The translations under genes and the position numbers were made by a program. The notes beneath the pieces are model-generated. The model saw only the letters and a program-made list of their open reading frames with translations. It did not search any database and was not told where the DNA came from. From positions 4,650,001 to 4,714,000 of the forward strand of contig OX336359.1 in the NCBI GenBank assembly GCA_946902875.1: DNA of 64,000 nt, given 5' to 3'. This document shows, one piece after another, positions 29,338-40,388 of the stretch (position 1 is the first letter of the stretch; each line of letters starts with the position of its first letter). The stretch comes from Nematopogon swammerdamellus (taxonomy: Eukaryota; Arthropoda; Insecta; Lepidoptera; Adelidae).

Positions 29338-29656
29338 TTTTTTATTGAAACTGACACGGTTGGCTACATCACCTACAATATCCGTGATGTCAGCCCATAA
29401 CACCGGGTGAACTTGGTGCCACGTCAGTGCTTCCCTTCGGTCGTGCCGGCTACACTGAACTGGACGGAAAACACAAACTATTTACAAAGCCGTTTCGACC
29501 GACCTTTCATTCAGTGCGGTGGTACCAACCCGGGCGGGTTAAACCCTACCACCTAGTGATATAAGAAGGGAGTCATATCCCTTAGTCGCCTTTTACGACA
29601 TACACGGGGAGAGATGCAGTGGGGCTATTCTTTTAAAGTACCGGCCCCACACGGTA
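29338..29656 (-). mobile_element. SINE design S3
   Basis: Poly(T), TGAAACTGACACGGTTGGCT, body, then the alternative head ending CCGGCCCCACACGGTAT. Confidence 0.82.
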
Positions 29657-29897
29657 TAAGGGATTTTTCTTCGGGATCGTATTTATTGACTAAATACAAG
29701 CTTCTTTTGTTCTTAGATGATTTTCTCTAGAGTGGCCGCTTATGGAGATATAATTTTTTTCATAAATTTTTTATTTCTACTCAATTTACAGGAAAACCGG
29801 GGAAGATGTTATAAAATAATCTAACAGTGTACCGAACTGCTTACAAAACAAGATCTAACTTGTTGTCGTACCATCATTGGTTCTCGATTTATTGCTC

Positions 29898-31268
29898 GCC
29901 GCGATTCTGAATTATCCAGGACGGCATTTGTATGGAAAGCTCCGCCCCCTTTCCTGATTTTATTTCTCGAATGTTGATATTTTTTCGCCTGAATCTTATT
30001 TCTAGACGAAATATAAGACACTTTTATTCTTACACGTTTTTGAAAAAAATCAATATTTCCGGAGAAAAAAAAATCTAAAATATTTTTTTTCCAAAATGTT
30101 CTCGATCGCTAATGTTTTTTTGGCGGATTCTTATTTCTAAACGAAATATAAGACACTTTTATTCTTACACGTTTTTCCCTTAAGTCGATATTTCCGGAGA
30201 GAAAAATAAAACAACCTATTTTTTCATATTTTCTCGAATGTTGATGTTTTTTCACCTGAATCTTATTTCTAGATGAAATACGAATCTGTAGTTTCAATCA
30301 TTTAAATTATTTTCAGAATCATTTAAAAAAAGTGGCCGCCATTTTGAACTTTTTAGTTACTGGACCAATTGCTTTCAAAATCGCTATCTGGGTGTCAGTG
30401 TGGGCTCTGAATACGAATCTGTAGTCAAAATTTAAAACAAGTGGCCGCCATTTTAAACTTTTTAGTTACTGGACCAATTGCTTTCAAAATCGCTATCTGG
30501 GTGTCAGTGTGGGCTCTGAATACGAATCTGTAGTCAAAATTTAAAACAAGTGGCCGCCATTTTGAACTTTTTAGTTACTGGACCGATTGCTTTCAAAATC
30601 GATATCTGGGTGTATGTGTGGACCCTGAATACGAATCTGTTGTCAACATTTATAAAAAGTGGCCGCCATTTTTAACTTTTTAGTTACTGAACCGATTGCT
30701 TTCAAAATCTATTTTGGGTGTTTCTGTGGGGTCTGAATACGAATCCGTTGTCAAAATTTAAAAAAAAGTGGCCGCCATTTTGAATTTTAGTTTTGACTAC
30801 AAATTAATATTCAGAGCCCACACAGACACCCAGATATCGATTTTGAAAGCAATCGGTCCAGTAACTAAAAAGTTCAAAATGGCGGCCACTTTTTGAAATG
30901 TTCACTGCAGATTCGTATTTCGTCTAGAAATAAGATTCAGGCGAGAAAACATCATCATTCGAGAAAATATGAAAAAATAAGTTGTTTTATTTTTCTCTCC
31001 GGAAATATCGACTTAAGTGAAAAACGTATAAGAATAAAAATGTCTTATATTTCGTTTAGAAATAAGAATCCGCCAAAAAAATATCAGCAATTGAGAACAT
31101 TTTGGAAAAAAATAACTTTATATATTTTTTTTCTCCGGAAATATCGATTTTATTGAAAAATGTGTAAGAATAAAAGTGTCTTATATTTCGTCTAGTAATA
31201 AGATTCAGGCGAAAAAATATCAACATTCGAGAAATTAAATCAGGAAAGGGGGCGGAGCTTATCGCGGC
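29898..31268. mobile_element. Inverted-repeat element with internal 109-bp satellite
   Basis: Arms pair around CTCCGCCCCCTTTCCTGATT (left, near 29940) and AGGAAAGGGGGCGGAGC (right, near 31240), and again through TTATTTCTAGACGAAATA. The left arm carries a 40-bp extra piece. The middle holds the 109-bp repeats. No coding capacity; superfamily unknown. Confidence 0.75.
30332..30800 (+). repeat. 109-bp tandem repeat
   Basis: GTGGCCGCCATTTT recurs at 30332, 30441, 30550, 30659 and 30768, exactly 109 bp apart each time. Units contain TTTTTAGTTACTGGACCAAT and ATCTGGGTGTCAGTGTGGG. One unit is repeated inverted at about 30815-30895. Confidence 0.93.
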
Positions 31269-31275
31269 GAAAATT

Positions 31276-31700
31276 TCATCCAGTATTGGTATCATACATG
31301 AAAGAAACGGAAAAACCCTGTGTTTTTCGTTTTATTCAAAATGTATTTTTCGGTATTTTTCTGCCTTTACAACACTACTCTACAGTCGGATTGTCTCTTT
31401 CTAAAGCTCGATGTACATTACTTACTGCCGGGTACTGCACTTACCTAGTTCATAATAACATAACCTTCAAACAGTTCACAAAAACTACAAACAGTATTTA
31501 ACCATATCAGATTAGGCGTTAAATAAATAATGACCGTACAAAATCTTCTCCAACTTAGTTACCTACTCATTTAATTATACAAGTTAGGTTTTTACAAAAT
31601 AGTAAAAAACTTGAGCATCCTTCCTCCAATATCCTCTTCGGTGTTTTTTCATCTAGTAGTCCCAAGGTCGTCGAATTTTAAAGGTCGTTTATAATGTTAA
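31276..31700. other. No gene seen
   Basis: AT-rich text without recognised features. Confidence 0.45.
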
Positions 31701-31701
31701 C

Positions 31702-32062
31702 TAGCTTTTGCGCGCCCAAAAGTTTCTGAAATAATAGGAACTAACTAAATCCTAGATTTCCTTCTAACATAATTTTCATATGCCCCAAGGGCCAGTATTT
31801 CAACTAGCATTTAGTGCTATTAATCCTAATAAATAAAGCAAAAGTTTATACGGGCGACCGGCGGCGGAGGCCGTGTAACGTGCGTCAATATATGAATATC
31901 CTTATAACTGGAGAATCACTTATTAGATTTACATACGGTTTTCACTGTTACATTCTGTCACTTCTCTTGATTATTTAGGTCTATAAATCATAACGCTACG
32001 CCATCGGCGGCCTGAGCTGTGAGGAAAAAGTCACGCGAAGCGAATCCGCGAACAAAAGCTAT
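31702..32062. mobile_element. Diverged Helitron-like fragment
   Basis: AACTAGCTTTTGCGCGCCC at the left and GCGAAGCGAATCCGCGAACA-AAAGCTA at the right are facing CTAG-type ends, as in the palindrome halves, but with no 68-bp array. Confidence 0.4.
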
Positions 32063-32158
32063 ATGGTAAATAAAAGTCTTGATATAAAAGTATATAAAAG
32101 TCTAACATAATTAAATATATAAAAGACTTTATAAAAGTATTTTATAGCATATACTATA

Positions 32159-32181
32159 CCTAACCTAACCTAACCTAACTC
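32159..32181 (+). repeat. Short interstitial (CCTAA)n tract
   Basis: Four exact CCTAA units. TTAGG is the usual insect telomere repeat. Four units can occur by chance or through repair. Confidence 0.6.
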
Positions 32182-32727
32182 CTTAGCTTAAGGCGGAAAC
32201 AAGACTCAAACCGTGCTACCCGAGCACTGATGATTGAAACACGAACCGTATGGAGATGTAAATAGGTGCGAGATTCATTCTTCTCGTGCGGTGGCTGATA
32301 CGTCGCGCCAACGATGAACGTTTGCGCGGAAATCACACTATTTATTAAATTTCACGTGTTATAAAGATGGAAAAAAAACATATTTTTTAGCTACGATTGT
32401 AGGGAAAAATATTATCTATATTTCTATAGGGTCTTGTATTGAAAAAAATTATGCTTCTCAAGAGAATTTAACTTGAAAGTACAACTTTCGTACTTTTCCT
32501 TATTTTTTTGACGACCGGCTAACCTTCACACTGCCCTGTCACCACCTTTCCAAAGTAGTAAAATATATAATATATTTTTAGCTATGTTTGTTAATTAAAG
32601 ACCAATACATAACATAATATATTTTTACACATGTTTTATCTTTACCAATAGCTCAACAATTTCGTTTAAAGTTGACGTTTTGAGTCTTATTTGCGCCTTG
32701 CGCGCAGAGCTGCGGACAAAAGCTACA
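32182..32727. other. No gene seen
   Basis: AT-rich. GAGCTGCGGACAAAAGCTA near 32708 is another Helitron-end-like scrap. Confidence 0.4.
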
Positions 32728-33296
32728 TAGGTGGGCCAAAAGTAATCACCTGATGTTCTTTGGCTGTAATTTTTTTTAAAAAGGAAAACATTAGTTCTAC
32801 TTCTGGATTATATTTATTTAATTAATTAGAATATTTTTCATTAAATCGAGAAAATGATATCGGTCAAGTGTCCGCCGTCAGAATTAATGACCATACGGGC
32901 TCGTTTTATGGCATTTTTCATCACTTGTGTCAGAACTTACGGTGATAGGTTCTTTAAGTGCTTCAAGAGTCCGAGGATTATTTACATATACCCGGGCTTG
33001 CCCGGGACTTTAAGTAACCCCACAAAAAATAGTCTGGAGCGGTCAAATCGGCTAATCTGGCCGAAGTCGGAAATCTTCGACGAAATTCACGCTGCGTCAA
33101 TACCACAGACGAATTATTTGCGCAAAAAAATGAATTCAATTATTCCGCGTTCTCGAGGAGAATAGCGTTCCATGGCTTATTGACGTGTATTCTGCATCTG
33201 TTTACTTCACAAATGTCAAAACAGAATTTACAGTTGCCGCCATTTTGAAAAGTTATAGCGTCATCCAATAGGGTAATTACTTTTGGCCCACCTTGT
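32728..33296 (-). mobile_element. Internally deleted mariner-like element
   Basis: Terminal inverted repeats GGTGGGCCAAAAGTAATCAC and the reverse of GTAATTACTTTTGGCCCACC stand next to TA. The minus strand keeps the C-terminal transposase text as a broken frame: an LFFVG.LK block, LTQVMKNAIKRARMVIN and SDGGHLTDIIF. The N-terminal and catalytic parts are missing, so the copy is inactive. Confidence 0.78.
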
Positions 33297-33489
33297 ATAA
33301 AGATCTGCCGATAACGTATGGGAATACCTGAGAGTTGGAGAATAAATTATATTTTGGGATTTACCTGTTTCATAAACCTGTTTTCATTCACGACCACGTC
33401 GTGCATGTACAAAGTGTAGCCTACACTATTAATCATAGGTAAAAAAGTGGTTCTCGAGTTATAAGGATATTCATATATTGACTTCTGTT

Positions 33490-33800
33490 AAAATAGCCCC
33501 ACTGCGTCTCTCCCCGTGCATGTCGTAAAAGGCGACTAAGGGACAAGGACGAGATGCCGTGCTAAAGTACGACAGGCTTGCCACCTCTCACCTTGGCACG
33601 GTCCATCCACCGAGTCGTGCAGCAGGTGGGTCTCTGTGCCTTACTTGCTGCTTGATAGTTATCTTGTCCGAATACTTTGCTAAACGTGGTGGTCGATGCT
33701 GTGTTGTAATTTTCCATAGTTCTTGCGGCACAATACCGATTACTCTGCTTACCCTGATTGTCGGGATACAGCGTGTGTGGTATGTATGTATGTATGTATG
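33490..33800 (+). mobile_element. Repeat R, uninterrupted copy (empty site)
   Basis: Starts with ATAGCCCCACTGCGTCTC and GTCGTAAAAGGCGACTAAGG, passes CTTGATAGTTATCTTGTCCG and ends GGGATACAGCGTGTGTGG plus (TATG)n. GTTAT at 33658-33662 is the place where the related copy received the BEL/Pao element. Confidence 0.8.
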
Positions 33801-33856
33801 ACGTCCGTTACATGGTCGGTCGCCCGTAGAAACTTCGCTTCATCGCGAACATCTAT

Positions 33857-34041
33857 CAGCCTCGGTAGCGCAGTAGTGCGGTCGGTCGACTGCTGTTAGG
33901 CAACGCTCAGCGCGGTCAGTTTTTGGATGGGTGACCGCTCGACCGTTGGAGGCTGACCGCGGTTCGGATTCCACGTTAAACTGTGGGTCCCTTCCCTTCT
34001 TACCTTACTAGGTGGTAGGGTTTATCCCGCCCGGGTTAGTA
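33857..34041 (+). mobile_element. SINE S1, 5' half only
   Basis: CAGCCTCGGTAGCGCAGTAG through TTTTTGGATGGGTGACCGCT and the B box. Breaks off after TTTATCCCGCCCGGGTTAGT. Loss of the 3' half is unusual for a retroposed copy and suggests a later deletion. Confidence 0.8.
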
Positions 34042-34069
34042 TGATGTACAATGATGATGATGAAATCCA

Positions 34070-34460
34070 TTTTTTTTTAACTGACACGGTTGGCTACATA
34101 CCATACAACTACAACATCAGTGACGACAGCCCACAACACCTTGGTGAACTAGGTGCCATATCAAAGTTCTAGTTGCTTCCCTACGGTCGTGCCGGCTACA
34201 CTGAACTGGATGGAAAACGCGAAATATTTACAAAGTCGTTTTGACCGACCTTTCATTCAGTGCGGTGGTACCAAAACGGGCGGATTAAACCCTACCACCT
34301 AGTAAGGTGAGAAGGAGGGACCTACAGTTTTACTTGGAATCCGAACCATGGTCAGCCTCCAACGGCGCGGCCAACACGTCCAAGTGCTGACCGCGCCAAG
34401 GTGTGCTTATCATCACGAAGGACATTCGGGCGATGGCACCACTGAGCTACCGAGGCTGAC
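34070..34460 (-). mobile_element. Full-length SINE S1
   Basis: Poly(T), AACTGACACGGTTGGCTACA with a small insertion, through to the reversed head GCTACCGAGGCTGAC. Confidence 0.8.
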
Positions 34461-34850
34461 AAAATTGATAATTTAACAATATAAAGTTTGTAATAGCATA
34501 GCACCTATAGGTATATATGTAAAAGAACAAGTTTATGACTGACGCAGTGGGTTATATAATGGGTTATATTTTGTGAATCACTCCTATCGGGTTTCGGATA
34601 ATTACCTTTGTGCTTAGAATGTATTTGATGTAATTAGCTTAGGTTGTCGATTGAAGGTTGAAATAAATATGTTAGTTTGTTGTTTATTGTTTATGTATTA
34701 AGTATTCAATTCATATGGCAGTTAGACTGCACTCGAACTTGTCACAATTTGTTCTATCCGGTTCGATTACACCAGATTACACCCACGAAGAAGAACCGGC
34801 AAAAAACTTCGCAAAGTACCTACTTAATATATTCAGGATACATAATATTG
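34461..34850. other. No gene seen
   Basis: AT-rich. Ordinary text with no supported feature. Confidence 0.45.
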
Positions 34851-34854
34851 TCAG

Positions 34855-35005
34855 TGTATATTATACGTCCACTGCTGGACATACGCTTCTCCACTTACCC
34901 TCCAGTCATCCTGCCTTCAATGATACGGAGCCACTGTTACCTCCGACCTACTTGATGTCGTAGTCCCACCCCGGATGGTCTCCCGACCGACACTCTGTTT
35001 TCCTG
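34855..35005 (-). mobile_element. RTE-type LINE 3' fragment
   Basis: ACGTCCACTGCTGGACATAC and CTCCACTTACCCTCCAG are the reversed tail of the RTE family seen at 80-182 and 43039-43380. Confidence 0.6.
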
Positions 35006-35044
35006 ACCACCACGCCCCGCCAATATATAGGACTACGTTAGTCA

Positions 35045-35505
35045 CTCCATAGATTATTATTTAGTAGGTAGTACCTATCTAGTAGGTAGTTTGAATGTCT
35101 TTGTTGTATCTGCACTGCACCTAAGACGAGACGGAAATTAACTTTCCCCATACAAAATCGTCTTTCGGCGTTTTCTACAACATCGGGGCTAAAAATTTGT
35201 ATTTTGACCGAAAAAATAGAATTTTTAATTTTTTAATTTCATGAAGTTAATTTAAGCTTCATTGAGTCATCACATCACTTTAAATATTAAAAAAAACGTA
35301 GATTCAACTGTCCTTATTACTACAAAAAAAAAAACATTGTAAAAATCGGATAACGTTTAGGGGGGTAAAAAAACATAAATGTCGAAAGACGATTTTGTAT
35401 GGAGAAGTTAACTTCCGTCTCGTCTTATGTAACAAGTAATAGATTATTATTAATTAGGTAGTACCTCTATAGTAGGTAGTTTGAATGTCTTTGTTGTAGT
35501 GCACT
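35045..35505. mobile_element. MITE inside a duplicated flank
   Basis: The core 35122-35428 has inverted ends TAAGACGAGACGGAAATTAA and AACTTCCGTCTCGTCTTA, with CATACAAAATCGTCTTTCG inside. It is bracketed by two direct copies of about 65 bp (GTAGGTAGTTTGAATGTCTT at about 35088 and 35474), far longer than a normal target duplication. Confidence 0.75.
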
Positions 35506-35779
35506 TAAGGGTTCGCAAATAGCACCCTCGAATGATGTTCCAACGACGAACGGACTAAACAACAAACATTCCAGAAAAAAACAAGATGACTACAAACAAA
35601 CACAAAATGGACTGCGTTTTCAGATGCGAACGCCACGATCGAGTGCGGTTTAGACTCGTTTATCGAGGGTTCCGTATATCTCTCGCTATTGTGTCAAACC
35701 GTGCTACAGCTTTCACGTCTTATCCAATAGGGTTACTATAACTCACCGTTTTGTTTCGCGCAGTCCAGTAAAAATTCAT

Positions 35780-35950
35780 TTTAATCTAAAATCTAATCGC
35801 CTGAGAGGTCACAGCTTGAAACTCAATGTAACAAACTTCTCAACCGAAGCAAGAAAACACTTCCTGACTAACAGAATCCTAAGCAGCTGGAATAAACTGC
35901 CCGAGGAAGTTATTGAAGCGCCCTCAATAAACACATTCAAAAATAATTAA
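35780..35950 (+). mobile_element. LINE RT C-terminal fragment
   Basis: Reads NRLRGHSLKLNVTNFSTEAR, FLTNRILSSWNKLPEEVIEA and a stop: the typical C-terminal end of CR1/L2-like reverse transcriptases. Confidence 0.7.
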
Positions 35951-36174
35951 ATGAAATGAAAATATACTTTATTGTACGCCATTGTATAAAAAGATTACAA
36001 AAGGCGAGTTTAATGCCTTGCGGCATTCTTTACGAACTAACCTTTGGGATGTGAAAATAAGCTTGGCAAGTATTTAAAAATCGAAGAAATAGTATAACAA
36101 ATAGCAAAACCAGTGAAATAATCATCATTAACATATTCATAAAATAATAATAAAATAGTTCTTTTGGATGGGTA

Positions 36175-36540
36175 AACAAACATATACACCGGGAGGACCC
36201 CGAGGATTTTTTTGGGGCTGGGATGAATTGCGATTTGGTAAAATATCACTAGTGGCAGGCGGCATACTTTTTTTTCCTTATTGCTTCCGAACTGTGTGGC
36301 TGTGCCCGAGGTCGAAGCCTCACGCGCAGCCAATTTCACCACCGAGGAGGTGCCAATCCGGCTTGAAGCCGGACTAACGTCGCCGGGGAAAAGCTATCAA
36401 CCCGCGATTTGAAGATCCGTGGATTGTAGGAATAGGGAAAGATATTTCCCGGAAGCCCGTTCCACACCTTTGCAGTGCGACACAAGAACGATTTAGACTC
36501 TAACCATTCTCTAAATTTTAGAGAATCGTGCATACAAGTG
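36175..36540 (-). mobile_element. LINE RT C-terminal fragment
   Basis: Minus strand reads [20 protein letters not shown], then FPYSYNPRIFKSRV, a conserved non-LTR RT end. A short relative lies at 51000-51085. Confidence 0.72.
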
Positions 36541-36915
36541 CTTCTCTTAAAATGTTCAGGCTACATACTGGACGGAAAATTCGAACACGACACGATTATC
36601 AGTACCATTCCGAACGGCCAACTAGTAAAATCTTCTGTCTATTTTATCAAATTAAAATGTACCTTTTTCAAGAACGTCTCTCAAACTGTTTACTTAGGAC
36701 CTAGTGCCCATGACAGACAGACAAACACTTGGCCGAACCTGACTGACTGCGGAACCATAAAATCATGTGTCGTCATTTTTTGCGCAGCAGCCACGAGAGC
36801 AGTTTTACACTTGACCGGCATTTAAACGAGTTCCACTATTTGTACAACGAGTGGATAATCCACAGAACAGGGAAGCTTCCCTGTTCTGTGGGATAATCCC
36901 AGCCGGTCGAGCTGA
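36541..36915. other. No gene seen
   Basis: A small hairpin, CAGGGAAGCTTCCCTG, lies near 36868-36885. No other feature. Confidence 0.45.
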
Positions 36916-36921
36916 ATACGT

Positions 36922-36965
36922 CAAATTCAAATTCAAATTCAAAGTTTATTTATTACCAAAATATA
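36922..36965 (+). repeat. (TCAAAT)n tract with LINE-tail-like text
   Basis: Several CAAATT units, then CAAAGTTTATTTATTACCAA, a common end of lepidopteran non-LTR copies. Confidence 0.5.
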
Positions 36966-37204
36966 CATATTATACAGCCGAAAGTTTCAGTAGGTAGGTA
37001 ACATAAAATGTTCTTATAATTAGAACAAAAATAGTGGTTAGTAGTGTTAGTACCTAATATTGTATTTACATATTATAGTGGGCCGTATTTTTTCCTGGAG
37101 CCCTGCTTCCCAAGCTAGCATTCCCTGTGTTTAGTGTTATGGGAAGCAGGGTCTTTCGTATAGTCTCTCCAAGTATATTTCTGTGTCATACATGTGAATT
37201 TAGC

Positions 37205-37360
37205 TCTTAGCAGGTGGGTCTTCGTGCCTTACTTGCTGCTTGATAGTTCACTTTGCTAAATGTGGCGGTCGGTGTTGTGCTGTAATTTTAGTACTTGCAG
37301 CACAACACCGACTACTATGCTTACCCCGATGGTCGGGATACAGCGTGTGGTATGTAATAA
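37205..37360 (+). mobile_element. Repeat R fragment with internal deletion
   Basis: CTTACTTGCTGCTTGATAG jumps directly to TTCACTTTGCTAAATGTGG, missing the ATCTTGTCCG block found at 33661, and ends GGGATACAGCGTGTGG. Confidence 0.75.
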
Positions 37361-37619
37361 AAACCTCAAAATTGGCTGAAAACGAATACATTCGAAAACA
37401 GCTGTCAATGATTTCTGACATCACACTCGACCAGCGATGATAGTGTGATAGGTAGGTAACACTTAAGTGATATGATAACGCTAAACGCTACTCACATGAG
37501 ATGAAGATAAGCGGTGATAAGGCGAGCAGCCGGCCTGCTGTTACCGGCATCGTGTGTCTGCTGGAACAAAGAAATACACAATCTTTTATTTACAAATCTA
37601 TCTGTACTTCTCTACTTTT

Positions 37620-37915
37620 TAGGGCTCCGTATCCGGTACGGGACCCTATTACTAAGCCTACGCCGTCTGTCTGTCTGTCCGAGGGCTGTATCTCTTGAAC
37701 CGTAATAGGTAGCCCGTTGAAATTTTCATAGAATATGTGTTATTGTGGCCGATATAACAACAAATAATAAAAATAAGAAAAAGTAAAAAATTCACGGGGG
37801 TTCCCATAGAAGAAACTAAAAAGTGTATGTGCGCGCGCCATCTACCGTAAGGAGTATGAAGCATTTTAACTAATCATGAATTTTAACGAATATGAAGCAT
37901 TAGCCGGATTTTATA
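37620..37915 (+). repeat. Repeat Q fragment
   Basis: GGGACCCTATTACTAAGCCT, (GTCT)n, GAGGGCTGTATCTCTTGAAC and TTCACGGGGGTTCCCATAGA as in the palindrome spacer. Confidence 0.65.
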
Positions 37916-38074
37916 ATATGGCACATGTATTTATTATTATTTATTATTTATTTATTTTTAAAAACATAGAGTACATGGCATTTGCATTGCATCCTGCACT
38001 AGAGTAAATCTGTCTTGCAGGAGTGCATTCTTTAACAAATTATACTTTAGAAAAAAAAACTGCTGGTGGACGCA

Positions 38075-38235
38075 ACTGGCGGCGTCCCGAAATCAAGGGC
38101 CTACTTCATTCAAAGGGTAAGCCTTGCCATCCAGCGGGGTAATGCAGCAAGTGTTCTAGGAACATTTGAAAATGCCCCTTTTGATAGTTATTTTAATGTT
38201 TGTTAGGTAGGTTTATTTCTTTAGTTATTAGTATT
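38075..38235 (+). mobile_element. LINE polyprotein C-terminal fragment ([10 protein letters not shown])
   Basis: Reads [20 protein letters not shown] and ends FNVC-stop. This C-terminus is familiar from a widespread animal non-LTR polyprotein. The fragment at 55788-56155 shows an upstream region of the same kind of protein. Confidence 0.55.
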
Positions 38236-38346
38236 GCTTTTTTATATTTTATGTTACATTTATGTTTTTCGTAATAAAGGTTCTTGAGATTATTTTGTGA
38301 GCTCCAAAAATTGAAAAAAAAAAAAACCTAAATATCCGCTCATTAA

Positions 38347-38564
38347 TTTTTTTTTTTTTTTTTATGGAAACTGACACGGTTGGCTACATCACCTACAGCA
38401 TCCGTGATGTCGGCCCATAACACCGGGTGAACTTGGTGCCACGTCAGTGCTTCCCTTCGGTCGTGCCGGCTACACTGAACTGGACGGAAACACAAACTAT
38501 TTACATAGCCGTTTCGACCGACCTTTCATTCAGTGCGGTGGTACCAACCCGGGCGGGTTAAACC
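38347..38564 (-). mobile_element. SINE S3, 3' part, split by a composite SINE
   Basis: Poly(T) tail and body to GGCGGGTTAAACC. Continues at 39039-39152 with CCTATTACCTAGTAATATAA. Confidence 0.75.
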
Positions 38565-39038
38565 GTACCGTGTGGGGTCGGTACTTAAAAAGAATAGCCC
38601 CACTGCATCTCTCCCCGTCGCATGTCGTAAAAGTCGACTAAGGGATAAGAAAATTCGTCAGCCTCGGTAGCTCAGTGGCACGGTTGGTTAGTCAACTGTT
38701 ATTAAGCAACGCTGAGCGCGGTCAGTGATTGGATGGGTGACCGCTCGACCGTTGGAGGCTGACCGTGGTTCGGATTCCACGTTAAACTGTAGGTCCCTTC
38801 CCTTCTTACCTTACTAGTTGGTAGGGTTTATCCCGGCCGGGTTGGTACCACCGCACTGAACGAAACGTCGGTCGAAACGGCTATGTAAATAGTTCGTGTT
38901 TTCCGTCCAGTTTAGTGTAGCCGACATGAAATGAAGGGAAGCACTGACATGGCACCTAGTTCACCCTGTGTTATGGGCTGACATCACGGATGTTGTAGGT
39001 GATGTAGCCAACCGTGTCAGGTTCCATAAAAAAAAAAA
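38565..39038 (+). mobile_element. Composite SINE S4 nested in S3
   Basis: Starts GTACCGTGTGGGGTCGGTAC, has the ATAAGAAAATTCGTCAGCC junction, the tRNA/5S head (CAGTGATTGGATGGGTGACC), the S1 body and poly(A). Confidence 0.82.
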
Positions 39039-39152
39039 CCCTATTACCTAGTAATATAAGAAGGGAGTCATATCCCTTAGTCGCCTTTTACGACATACAC
39101 GGGGAGAGATGCAGCGGGGCTATTCTTTTAAGGTACCGGCCCCACACGGTAC
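39039..39152 (-). mobile_element. SINE S3, 5' part
   Basis: Second piece of the interrupted copy, ending ACCGGCCCCACACGGTAC. Confidence 0.75.
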
Positions 39153-39468
39153 AAACGGTACAATATTATCATGCAATTAGTTATATTAAAAATAATGGAA
39201 CACAAACAATTTATAAAATGAATTGGTCATGCTTATTCCCATCTGATCATAAAAAATAATAATTTATTAATTGTATCACTGTATATATATGTTTAAGGTA
39301 AGCTCCGGAAGCACTGAACAGATTTTGATGCGGTTTGCACCAATGGAAAGATTAATTCTTGTCAGCGTCGCTTGTCCTAAACTTGTCTGAACACACAAGT
39401 TTTTGTATGGGCCGGCAATCCGGCAGTGTTTCGTACAAACAACCCTCGCAGTCTGCCGCAAACGCCTC

Positions 39469-39722
39469 CCCCCCCCCCCCCCCCCTCCCCCTCCCCCACC
39501 CGTTGGTTGGTACCACCGTACTGGATATAAGATGGCCGCATAGCAGTCTCGCTCGGCTGTGTCTATATATTCGGTGGCTGTGTTCTCCTCTAGTCCAGTA
39601 TAGCCAGCAATCCAGGGAAGTCTCCGGTATGGCACCTACCCTCTCGGAGGTGATATTGGCTGGTCGGAGCATGCGCTTTGGCCCCTCCGACTCAGCCATT
39701 CATACCGGATTACAAAAAAAAA
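39469..39722 (+). mobile_element. SINE S2 fragment preceded by a C-run
   Basis: A poly(C) stretch with single T breaks (39469-39498) joins CACCCGTTGGTTGGTACCAC. The body then runs to CATTCATACCGGATTAC plus poly(A). The GCTGTGTCTATATATTCGG insertion is private to this copy. Confidence 0.75.
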
Positions 39723-39939
39723 ATGTACAGCTTCTCAGACCGACGCGACCGACTGAATTACGAGCAAAAGAAGTTTTTATCAGCATGATTAATAGTCTGC
39801 TTCGCCAGTAGAGCGAGACAAGAGATCAAGATGGCACCCAGTTAGTGTACACAACTGTGTATTAATTTTATATGCATATCTATGCAAGATGAGGATGCCA
39901 TATTGAGAGGATGACTCTATGCAGTCTAGAGTAAACTCG

Positions 39940-40150
39940 ATAGCTCAGTGGTGCAGACAGTCAACTGTGGCTATTGATTGCGTTAAGCAACGCTGGGGCG
40001 GTCAGTACTTGGATCGAACGTTGGAGGCTGACCGTGGTTCGGATTCCACGTAAAACTGTAGGTCCCTTCCCTTCTTACCTTACTAGGTGGCCTAGGTGGC
40101 CCCCTACTAGGGGCTATTAATTTAAAGTACCGACCCCACACGGTATAAGT
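39940..40150 (+). mobile_element. SINE S1 head joined to reversed S3 head
   Basis: A box (GATAGCTCAGTGGTGCAG), 5S-like AAGCAACGCTGGGGCGGTCA and B box, then after TTACTAGGTGGCC a switch to reversed AAAGTACCGACCCCACACGG. A rearranged copy. Confidence 0.65.
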
Positions 40151-40388
40151 AATACGGTACGGTAATGTATGGATGTATAACGCTCTAACTATTAGCGCAA
40201 TCAGCGGTATGTCAAATATAAATGTTACCAAACATACTCTACACGACAACCCTGAAGCTTGCCGAGAGTGGGTCAATGTCGCGACCGACAGCATCACACC
40301 GAAATTGTATAGCGAAGATCCTCTGCTATCTGAGTGTTGTATGTACCTGCGCTCGAACAATCGAAATGAATGCGAGAATGAATGGAAC

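Noticed and set aside
33360..33450. Minus-strand GYTLYMHDVVVNENRFMKQ before a GTAAAT donor
   Set aside because: It looks exon-like, but the phase does not fit laccase, no protein family is recognised, and the flanking text is Helitron-associated dispersed repeat.
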